A stretch of DNA of 64,000 nt, taken from Xiphophorus maculatus. Its lineage: Eukaryota; Chordata; Actinopteri; Cyprinodontiformes; Poeciliidae. The notes beneath the pieces are model-generated. The model was not told the origin of the DNA and ran no database searches. It was given only the letters and a program-made list of their open reading frames with translations. Both the position numbers and the translations under genes were made by a program. Below are positions 25,271 to 35,177 of the stretch, one piece after another. The stretch is taken from contig NC_036447.1 of NCBI RefSeq assembly GCF_002775205.1, positions 4,948,501 to 5,012,500 on the forward strand, given 5' to 3'. Positions within the stretch are counted from its first letter, which is position 1; every line of letters begins with the position of its first letter.

Positions 25271-26523
25271 TGGGAGGCAAAAAGGAAAAAAAGCACACAG
25301 AAACAAGATAATAGGGGGTAATGGAAGCACATTTCTGATGAGGCGGCAGCATTAAAGAGCATAGGAACACTTTGGATGCTTTAAAAAACAGAGTTATATG
25401 GAAAAACCAGGCTGCTGAGTCAGCTGTCGCCTTAAGAGCGCTCCAGCAGACCGCCGTCGCTCTTTATGACATAACTGTTCTGGCATTTTCATTGGAATAA
25501 TGGCACAAAACTCAATATGTGACAAGCCTACAGTTTCTTAAGCTGAATGTATTAGTCAGCAATGCTAAGAGAAGAAAGGAGGAAAACCTGCAAACTGAAA
25601 TGAGAATATAAACTAAATCATGGGATCACTGTAAACTTGGATTATTAACAAATCATCATCATTTATAACCCTAGAAAATTTCTTTCATCACTGCCGACTC
25701 AAGCAATTCCTGGCTTCTCAAATACATTAAACAAATTTACTCAGACACTTGATGTGGTATTAAAGATTTGAAATTGTATTTGGCTTTTATTCCCCATTAA
25801 ACAAGTGCATACATTTACAGCTTGGAGCATATTTTATTGACTTTTTATTTAGCTTTTTAGTCAAGTGCTCAAATTAGTAACTTTCTACGTACGAAGAGCC
25901 GCTCTGATAAAAACACAAACAGACGTGATAGTGAATGAAAAGTACATACCAATTAATTTTCAAGCATAAAAATAAACACAAACTGAAAAAAACTAGGGCT
26001 GAGCAATTTATTTTGAGAATAAAATCACATTTTATTCACTTTTGTTTCTAAAAAAGAAATTACAAATGACTTAGTATTCTACTCATAATAATTTGATGCT
26101 GATGTGTTTAAAAATTAAGCATTTCCTTATTTGCAAAACCAATAGCAAATAACTTGATAAAATGGTCAAAATTCTTCATTTTAATTTTCTCTCATATTTT
26201 GTGTAGTAGTTTTGCTAATATTACGACTTGATTCTGGAAACAATAATGTTTTCTTCTTGTACTATTTCGACTTTATTCTCGTATTACTACAACCGTACTT
26301 TTGTAATATTACAACTTTATTCTGGTTATTTAAAATAATAAATCTTACCCTAGCCCGAGTATTTTGTGGTAGAGTTAAGCTGAATTTAAAGTCCAAAGTT
26401 GTAAAACATGCTTGTCAAACAAGATGGCAGCCTTGGGAGTGCTGACATCATTCTTAACTATGGAAACCCAAGGAGCAGATTGGTGAAAAAATAAAATAAA
26501 ATTCAGATTTTCCAAACATTACA

Positions 26524-27013
26524 GCTGCAGTATGTAGCTTTTATAAAGTAATTTTTTTTACACTGTTGAAACAATTGTTAAAATTTTCAATATGATGTGA
26601 CAGTTTAGTATGAGACAGTAAACCTATGAAAAAAAAAAAAAGAGCTCCTCTGCCATGTCCCAGTGCTAGCTAGAAACAACCAATCAGAGCCAGGAGGCGG
26701 GTCTTAGCACAGTCAATTACATGATTACTCTTTGCTAGCAGATCCTGTTGTGAATGCTAAATTGTAATGGTAAGTTGTTTCTCCACTATTAGAACACTGA
26801 GTGGCGTACATGAGAATGATTGACAGCGCTAAGACCCTGCTCCTGGTTCTGATTGGTTGTTTTTGGTTGGTAGCGGTGCATTTCTTCAGACAGCAGTAGT
26901 AGCTCAAGGAGGAGGTGGAGTAAATTGATCTTTTCACAGATTATCTGACTCATATTAACAGTTATGATACACGCGTAAAAAATATATATTTTATAAAGGT
27001 TACATATTGCAGC
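26524..27013. mobile_element. Family C foldback MITE, about 490 bp
   Basis: Ends GCTGCAGTATGTAGC and its mirror GTTACATATTGCAGC. Inner arms are also inverted: AATCAGAGCCAGGAGGCGGG and CTGCTCCTGGTTCTGATTGG. It starts about 110 bp beyond the irf2bp2 stop, so it may be transcribed in its 3' UTR. Other copies: 35470-35960, 41215-41640 and a fragment at 49898-50000. Confidence 0.8.
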
Positions 27014-27125
27014 ATAAAATCAATTTATCACCCAGCCCTTTAAAAAAAACTAAAACAGGTTCCTCGGGTCGGATGTTGACAAATGGGTCAACTTGCCGGC
27101 TGACTGAGCTGGACGTCGGGTAAGT

Positions 27126-29919
27126 TCAAGGATCTCTCTCTTTTTTCACCCTTATATCTGCAGCCAAGATGGTGGTGATCTCGCCCTGCATGAAGGCCCA
27201 GGGCACGTTGGAGCCAATCAGCGGGCACCGCTCCCCGCTCGGACAGTACACCTCCCCAGTGGCACCCTGCTGCCTAATGCTGTCGCACGAACAGGGGAAG
27301 CAGAACTTATGAGCGGGAACAGATGGGCACTGGACGAAGTGCGTGTCCTCCAGCCGCTCGTGGCACAGAGTGCAGCACAGCGGCGCGCCACCGGGCGCCG
27401 CAGAGGAGTCTGAGAGGCTCTGCAGCGGCGGGGGGTCCATGCCGCTGGATCCAGGGGGAGCAGACCCTTCCCTTTGAGGTGGTCTCCTCTGGGAAGAGGA
27501 GGAAGGCGACGCGGGGCTGCTGCTGTTCAGCCGGGCAGCCGCCGCGGCGTCTTTGAGCGAGCCGGAGCTTCCTGCGTTGTCGGTGGCGTGGATGAGCGCC
27601 GCCATCGGTGACCGGACACTCTGTGCAGTGGCAGCTTCAGTAGAGTGGGGTGATGCAGCAGCTGAAAAGCTTGTCAGAGAAGATGAGGGCCATGGTTGAC
27701 CCTCGCTGCTGTTCATCTTGGCGGCGCTGCCCTCACCCTCTGGCTCTGGGGAGGCTTTTCTTTTTGCAGGCCGAGTTTGCTTCCCTCGGTCTAGAAAAGA
27801 AGATTCAAATGATTAAAGGTGATCGATTGTGCTTCCTTGGACAAGCCAGGATAGCTCTATGCAATATACAAAACATATTCATCATATTTGTTTTTGCATA
27901 AGATCATTAGAATGAGATTTTAGTCTACTCAGTTCTGCCTGGTTTGAGCTTCTTTCAGGATGAGCTGTTTTATGGCCTACTGTCACTTTAAATCCAAATA
28001 AGCTGCTGCTGGCCACGCCCCCAACTCAACTCTACACTCACAAGTGAAAAAGTCTGTAAATGGCAGAAGTTGAGCCTCCTGCACAACCAACAGGAACACA
28101 GCAAATGGTTTCTGGGTGGTAAGTGAACAACAAAACACTTGACCTTTTCAACATACAGCAGTAAAACCAACTTACCAAACCTGATGGAGCTCCGCTTGAG
28201 TTGCTAGGCGATAGCGTAGTGCCCCAAATATGAGTTACCAATCTGGAGATTTTTGAAACGGCTCATTTTCCAGACACCAAAAAACATTAACTTATTGCCA
28301 AAGAACAGCTGGGTGCTTTTACTAAGAGCTTGTGCTGTTTTTAGAAGCAGTTGAGACCCAAATGGAAGCATAAAAACCAGCATAATGTGAATTTTGAATA
28401 ATAGGTCGCCTTTAATAATCACAACACAGGTAACAGATTTCATGCAGTTACACCAACTCAAATTTAAGACTTTGTAAGATCTTTTATGACCGTGATAATT
28501 GTCAAAATTGATATAATTTATTTTTCAGAGGACAAAAGGTGGGACTTTTTTGTGGCTCTTGGCAGCAGCTTTGTGCTTCTGACACAGCTAGCTAGTTAGC
28601 TAGCTGGCAAGTATTAGCAGCTTGTTACCTCAGCTTGTTACAAAATTGCATTTTGTATAGCAGGATAAAGCTGTTGGTTTTATGGGGCTGCATCCCGTTT
28701 ATTCTTGAATTTTAATCCAGACCACAGATCTAACATTTTTATATGCATTTTTTTTTTTTTGAGAATGACGACTATTAAAATAGCCTCGACAGTTTCAGCG
28801 TAGATGAACTGAAAGATTTTAAATTCCTTAAAATAAAAAAAAAGGCAAGATTAAAAGAAATTTGTAAGTATACTATGTAAAAATGTTTGATTGTTGTGTT
28901 TCATGTTGCATAGTTGCAACATGAAGCTATGACTTTTATTTTGTTTAAGCTCACTTTGTTGACAAACACATGCCAGCGTGGAAAGGCTGAAAAAAAATAT
29001 TCGTAATCAATCGATAACTGAAATAATCGTCAATTATTAAGTTATCGATTAATCGTTAACCAGAGTATACAGACTCAAAACAAGGACGTTTGCTTTAAGA
29101 ACATATTCGGTGCGCTAATTACGCTAAAACTGTACAAAAAAGAATTAAAAATGCCTGTAAATACGTTTTATTCCAAACTCCTCGAGCATAAAAGCAACTG
29201 CTACCTGTTTTTGAAGAAGTGGCGCCAGCCTCGTACGCCATGATCCGCTGCATGGCGGCGTGGTCCTTGGTAAACCGTCCGTCCTGCAGCGCCATCAGGT
29301 CCCTCACCGTTTTGCCTTTGCCTCCCCACTCCTTGTGGCTTTCTGACATGTCCGACATGCTGTCCGGCCTCTGTTTGTCCTTTAGCTCCTCGTGGCGCTT
29401 CCCGTGATCTACGGGACCCGAAACGACCAGACTCATCTGACCCGGACGGCCGTTAAGCGGGTGAACAGCGGAAATGCCGCCGTTAACCAAAGGCACCAGA
29501 ATGGGAGGAACTGAGCTAGTCCTGCGGGAGTTGGGGAGCTCCGGTGGATCGTCGGGTTTTGGATATCCGTTCGGGATGGGGAAGCCGTTCGTCTGCCTGC
29601 CCGCCGGGTACTCCACACCTAAGCGGGGTGGCCTCTCAGACACCGGGTATCGGTCTAGAGTTTGCGGCGGACGGGAGCCCGGGTCAGAGGCGTGGTGGGA
29701 CTTCCCCGGGCCGGCAGAGCGGCCCTCCGGGAAGCCATGCACCCGTTTCAGCTGTCTTGTAGCCTCTATAACAAACTCGATTCGGTCGGCGCCCTCGTAA
29801 TTGACACATCCCCGGCACACTGCCTCGGTAAAATCCCAGATGATGGCCCAAGGCATGCGGGGTAAATCGCACAAATAGCAGGACTGTCTCCTGGAAGCAG
29901 CGACCGCCGCGGAAGACAT
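27126..29919 (-). CDS. irf2bp2: Interferon regulatory factor 2-binding protein 2, complete, two coding exons
   Basis: Nuclear corepressor that binds IRF2 and other factors. Exon 1 is 29919-29205 and exon 2 is 27790-27126. The junction is GT-AG and the combined frame is 1380 nt (459 aa). The N-terminal IRF2BP zinc finger has cysteines at 14, 17, 35 and 38 ([17 protein letters not shown]). The middle has [25 protein letters not shown] and [12 protein letters not shown], which fit IRF2BP2 rather than IRF2BP1 or IRF2BPL. A basic motif [10 protein letters not shown] at about 247-256 is a likely nuclear localisation signal. A C-terminal RING-like domain starts near 375 ([18 protein letters not shown]) and ends VKKERDP. 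The protein is shorter than the human one (about 590 aa), with the poly-Ala/Gln/Pro runs lost. One odd site: CSCDSI where mammals have CSRQSI, adding a cysteine. Whether this is the a or b teleost copy cannot be told. Confidence 0.93.
27813..28415 (-). mobile_element. Family A transposon, full-length 603-bp copy in the irf2bp2 intron
   Basis: Bounded by TTAAAGGTGATCGATTGTG at 27813 and ATAATAGGTCGCCTTTAA ending at 28415: inverted ends with TTAA at each edge. TTAA target sites are used by the piggyBac and Kolobok superfamilies. There is no open frame for a transposase, so it is non-autonomous. It sits only 22 bp from the acceptor of irf2bp2 exon 2. Confidence 0.8.
28985..29056. repeat. TAATCGATTAAT-type repeat fragment
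   Basis: TCAATCGATAACTGAAATAA and TATCGATTAATCGTTAA resemble the ends of a hAT-like teleost repeat. A longer worn relative is at 60225-60780. Confidence 0.4.
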
Positions 29920-30230
29920 GTTGTAAAAGCCCCGGAGACAACGCAGAACTATCCAAAATGTCCGTCTGTTTGCTTCTCGCCGCTGGGAGACACAACTAAG
30001 CAGCTGTGAGATTCAGAGTCATCAAAGAGCAGCAATGAAATACTCCCTTCCGTATACCTTCGGGGCCATTGTTGCGGTGTCTGCTGCGCCTCCAAAGCGC
30101 GGCTCCACGCTTACTACTCCGCTCCAGCTCCGAAGTAGAAACGTGACGTCAGCACGATCCTCCGCTAACACCTTCTTTTCTTCTTCTGTTTACTCGTTTC
30201 TTCGACGACATGTCAGGCGCATGCGCAGTG
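29920..30230. promoter_or_regulatory. irf2bp2: CpG-rich promoter region of irf2bp2 with an NRF1-like palindrome
   Basis: The 300 bp upstream of the irf2bp2 start are GC-richer than their surroundings. They hold a perfect 10-bp palindrome GCGCATGCGC at 30217-30226, the core of the NRF1 consensus. This fits a CpG promoter that could fire in both directions, but no gene is recognised on the plus side. Confidence 0.5.
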
Positions 30231-31012
30231 TTGTCATCAATTGGTACGCCTCATTTTATTCTTCGGCGAGCAAATCGAGGAAGGAGGAAACTCTTTTCCA
30301 TCTGTCCAGCCACTGCGGCATGCCACGGAAGCCCCCTTTCAGATCCATCAGTGGGAGCTGCGAACCCATTCACTTTGACCATAACATCGATGTGTTACTT
30401 TGGTGTAGAAAGTAAGGGATAACGTCAAAGGATCGACATAATATGGTGCGTTCCAGGCTGAGTGTGTAAACACTCATAGTTTATATCTCAGTGTTGCACA
30501 TTTTGTTGATAGAGACTAATGAGCTGATAAAAACAGATGAAGTTGAGAAATAATCTCGGGCTTTGTCGTCCATTTCGGAGGAAATCTCCTCTCACTCCGC
30601 CTCTTTAGTACTCACTCCCGATTAATCTACCGGTGAACTGTTAAGGAATACACCCATTGTTAAGGAGAACATTCAGCATCCCCTCCCCCACGCGAAATGG
30701 CAACCGACAGAGGGTTTAAATAAATAAATATTGCATAGCCCTTCAAAATAACCACTAGGTTAACTATTCAGTCTTCAATGTCTTGTAGAAAACTTTAATA
30801 CATATTGATTGTTGAAGTTTGTGTTCATCCAATTTATTTATTATACAATAGACCATACTGTATTGATCCCCAAGGGGAAATTGATTAGATATCAAATTAA
30901 TTATCAAGTTAGATATTAATTATATTTTACTCTACAATGTTTACCATAATAAATTAAGCATATTTTAATAGAAGATACTGTAGGTATCCTTAGATACCTT
31001 AGTATCCTTAGA

Positions 31013-31048
31013 TACTACTGTAGGTATTGGTAAATACCTACAGTAGTA
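31013..31048. repeat. Perfect 16-bp hairpin, four-base loop
   Basis: TACTACTGTAGGTATT and AATACCTACAGTAGTA are exact reverse complements around GGTA. A partial repeat of the left arm (ATACTGTAGGTATCC) lies 40 bp upstream. Confidence 0.8.
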
Positions 31049-32514
31049 ATTTTAAGCAGCTTGAAAATGTGACAGAAATGTATTCAAATCAAAATTTTAA
31101 CTATGTGGAAGCAATATGGATATGTCCCAACTAAATAAGAGTAATTCTTTTCCTCAACAACAATGAAGGCATGGTCCATGGATATTTAAATGGGGACAAA
31201 AATAGTTTTACTAATTCAAATTTTGTTCAAATTTATGACTCCAATTTGGACCCTGTTGAAGTTTTATGAACATATATTTAAATTTATATTTCTTAGTATT
31301 TTTACTATGCTGTACTTTTTACTTTTCCTTGAGTAAAACCATGTTGATGTCGTGCTATTTTACCCACTTTTGCTTGGCGGTGATGTCACAGGAGGAAAAG
31401 AAGACTTTATTTTTTCTCACCTTACTTTACATTAACCTCCCTTCCTTGTCCCAGTTCTCATTGCAGGCCTGCAGGAAAATGTCGGCCAGCTGCCAAGGGG
31501 GAGTGACTGTGGAGTTGCACATAACTTTATTGTGCCAGAAAAATCCACTCAGGCTAGACAGAGGGACTTTTTACAAGTTCACTTTTTGTTTACACACTCT
31601 CTAAGACCTCTCTCAAGTTGAGCTTCATAACTCAACTTCTCTGGTTTAATGCTTGCCAACTACTCTGCTGTTTTGGCGGCAGAGAGCGGAAAAGAGAGGA
31701 AGGTGTAGATCGCCAAGTATGACTCACTCCAGTCGGCCAGATGTGCCACATCTGCAGCCATGATGATGAGTCTGCGTGTTTCTGAGCAGCAGAAAGGTTC
31801 AAACACATTACAGAGATGTTTGAGATAGTCTCTGTGTGTGACGTTTGTCCAGAAGCAACAACGCTTCTGAATAAGATACATTTGAAAAAAATAATTATAA
31901 TTGAGCACCCATTGTTTCAGCTGAGTTTCCTTAGATGGAAAACTTTTTAACCAACTTGAATAATAAACTGAACTCGACTGCATTATTTGATAACGATCAA
32001 CAAGAAGTTTTTGTTGGTTTTTTTTAGCTACAGAAGCTAAATAAAAAGGCATTCACTAAGAAAGTCTCTGAGTTGGCAACAGTGAGGTGACTATTGTTAA
32101 CTGCAAACGCTCAGACATGACCTGGTGGGCTGGTCTGTCAGCCAAACCTCCTTTAAGGGAAAGCAGAAGAGGACAGCGGTTGATTTTCAGACCTTTGCTG
32201 AGTTAGATAAGATCAGGGGATAAGATTGGCTATCGGTTGATCACCGATCTCACAAAATTAAGAAAATCTGCACCAATAAATCGACTGGCACCACAAATCT
32301 GGAACAAACTTCCAGAAAATTCCAAAAACAGCCGAGACTCTGCAGCTCCTTTAAATCGAGGCTAAAAACCTGCCAGATTAGATTTGCTTCTAAATTATAA
32401 TAAATTAAACATTGACCAACATTTTGACGGCACATGATAAAATGTAATGTCTACTACTGACTTTACAAATGGTGATTGTTCATGTTATTTTTATGTTTTC
32501 ATGATGTAAAGCCA

Positions 32515-33090
32515 GACGTGGATAAAGTAAGAGTAGCACTACTTCAAAATATTTTTACTCAAGTAAAAGTAAAAAAATACCGGCAGTTGTTGCCTGAGTT
32601 CTACTGTAAATATAGACCTCTTTTTTTTTTTTTTACAGTGTACAGTTTTACAGTGTAGGAGGCCTAGAAAATTACTCCAGTAAGAATAAAAAGGTATGTG
32701 GTAAACAATCTACTGAAGTACTGACTAACTGATCAAATGGACCAAAGTGTAAAATATGTGGAAATTTGGGGTATTTTATGAACCAAAATGAAAATAATTT
32801 ATATAAATAACATAATTACAAATGATCAAAAACAAGCAAAAGGAAAAAAAAAGTAGAAATCAATTTCTTTCAATATAAAGTATATGTAGTTGACAACAAC
32901 TACAGGTGAATTTTTGGTTAAAACATGTTTGTTCTTTATTCGGTGAAGTTATTCACAGTAGGTAGAGAATCAGTTTTACTCAAGTAAGAGACACTTTATA
33001 ATAAAATAACTCAAGTAAAAGTAAAATATACAGCATAGTAAAAATACTCTAAGAGGTTATTCAAGTAAATATACTACTGCCCACTTCTGT
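32515..33090. mobile_element. Family E (ACTCAAGTA) MITE
   Basis: Begins with AGTAGCACTACTTCAAAATA, TTTACTCAAGTAAAAGTA and ends TTCAAGTAAATATACTACTG. Its order of inner words matches 55095-55590. A half copy in the opposite direction follows at 33690-33968. Confidence 0.7.
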
Positions 33091-33689
33091 TGTTGCTGAA
33101 ATGTGCTACACAAATCAACTTGAGTTGACTTTAAATTGGTGAATACCAGGCAGAGTTCTGGTTTCAGGCGGATCCTCATCACCTAAATGCTCAGTCTGTT
33201 TTTCCTGTGTCGCTCCCTTTGTGCCTGTGCTTTTGAAGGAAGGAGCGAAAACCAACTCTGCTGTTCCCATTCGCATCCAAAATGGCTGAGATCTGACACC
33301 ATGTGAAAGAGAGACTTGGCTTCTCTCAGAGGGATCCTGTTGCTGAGGAAGAAAACAAAATAACCTTCATTCAGTCTGAGCACCAGAAAGACGTATCATC
33401 ATCATCATCATCATCAACACGGCAACAGAAGAGGCACAAGTTGAGAAAGTGGGGTAATAGAAGGGCATTCATACTTCTGGGATATAAACACATTATTCTT
33501 TTTATTTTCATTATTTATCAAATCTTTGTCTGTGATAAAAGAACCCGCTGAATTAAAAATAAACATGTTTTAACCAATAATTCACTAGACACAGAAATAC
33601 ACCTGCAGTTTTTGTTAAAGTTTCATAATCATTCGTTTTTTTATTTGACAGAAAATAATTTGGAAACATTTTTATTTTGCCCAATTTTG

Positions 33690-33968
33690 ATGTTTTTCTT
33701 AGTTATGCAAATTATTGTCATTTTCTTCCTTAAAATACCGAAAAATTTCCACATGACTTTATATTCTGGTCTGTCTGATGATGTAATTTTTAAATGTTAA
33801 ATGATTGATAATTTGATCAGTTATTCAGTCATGAGTAGACTTTTTACAAAATACCTTCTCACTCATTTCTTAGACGGCTACATTTTACTTTTATTTGAGT
33901 AAAAATATGTTGAAGTAGTGCTACTCTAAATTTAGTATATTTTTTGGGTACTTTACTGACCACAGTTA
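33690..33968. repeat. Family E element, half copy, reverse
   Basis: ATTTTTAAATGTTAAATGAT, TTGATCAGTTATTCAGTCAT and TTTTATTTGAGTAAAAATAT match the right half of family E in inverted direction. Confidence 0.6.
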
Positions 33969-34997
33969 CTTTAACAAGTGGTGAGATTTATATAATTATT
34001 TATATTGTTTGAAAAGTAATCACAATAAAACACGACCTGTAGCAAAATAGACTGAAATTCACTGAAGAAAATGAAAAAGGAGCATTATAAAAGAAAATAT
34101 ACACACACACATTGAAGACTGCAAAAGCACTTTCATTTTGGAGACGGCGGTGTTTGGACATAATGGCAGTTCTTAAATTTAGAGGAAAAAGACAGAAGAT
34201 AACAGTTTTTTAAATGAACAAAAGCTCTAAGTATTCCACCAAATTAATTGTGGATCAATGACAAGAACAAATGTTGTGGAAGGATACTTGAAACTATAAA
34301 TAAATAAATTTACCACTTGACAATGTTTGACAAACTTCTTGGGAAATAAATATTTATTCATTTCTGCTTGTCCACATAGTATTTTTTAATATGTTTCCAC
34401 TCATGCTCGACCTGTTAAAAAACAAGAAAAATCCACAATCAGTGCCAGCTCTTTATTCACCTCCATAAATAAACCACATTATATGTTGACAGAACTACTC
34501 CATTCCATTGTAAGAAGATGATGTTTTTTTTATTTTTTTGCTGGAGTGAATGAAAACTGTCTTTAAAAGTTTTTATTTCTTGATTTTGTCACAATCTTAT
34601 TAAGAGGGACTGATGGGGGAGTATTCGGGGTATCATCATAAAACAAATTTACAGTCTATCTTCATGCTCTTGTACTTAGTAGACACATACAGTTGAAACC
34701 AGAAGTGTACATAGAGTGACACTACTTTAGTAGCTCTACATCGCAGTTATCTAGAGGAACAACTTTTAAATCAAAAACTTGCTTTTTTAAATTGTACTCA
34801 AAACAAAGCTTGTCATTTATCAAAATAAGAATAGTTTTGGTGATTCTAACTGACCTTAAACAGGAGAAGTTTAGTCTGATTTAGTGTCAGAGAGTAAGGA
34901 GAAAAAAAGTGTATCTTTTTATGTGGTGTATTCAATCGTCTGGTTGCAACTGTACACATATAAAAGAATAAAGTATTACAGAGCAGTGAACCAGTTG

Positions 34998-35003
34998 TTT
35001 ATT
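34998..35003 (-). terminator. p2rx3: Candidate poly(A) signal of p2rx3
   Basis: AATAAA on the minus strand, about 175 nt beyond the p2rx3 stop codon. It is the nearest canonical hexamer, but the region is AT-rich, so chance occurrence is possible. Confidence 0.4.
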
Positions 35004-35177
35004 GCTATCATTTCTATGCGCTACCAAAATCATCTGTTAGACAACTGGTTCAACAATCCTCATGCAAAGACAGCCATGCTTTTATGCTACATTCACTTGA
35101 TACATTTTTGTAGTTTTGATGTTCTCAGCCTAGAAAGAGGCTATGTGACTGAAATTACATTGATATGTTCTGTTTCT

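Larger units (their letters stand above)
18109..27125. other. Intergenic, 9 kb of repeats and anonymous DNA
   Basis: Contains a two-copy repeat at 18850-19200, a hairpin at 19504-19537, a LINE/SINE-tail-like repeat at 20921-21340, trinucleotide runs at 21920-22020, a gagctc array at 23590-24260, a nested family A/E pair at 24280-25270, an ACTTTATTC patch at about 26230-26335 and a family C MITE at 26524-27013. A short frame at 23185-23475 (METTTRSIWKTLAPSWERP) has no family that I recognise. Confidence 0.5.
30231..35177. other. Intergenic between irf2bp2 and p2rx3
   Basis: No gene recognised. It holds a retroposon tail fragment (TATTGATCCCCAAGGGGAAA at 30861), a perfect hairpin at 31013-31048, family E copies at 32515-33090 and 33690-33968, and a CAT microsatellite at 33395-33415. 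The last few hundred bases are probably p2rx3 3' UTR. Confidence 0.5.
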
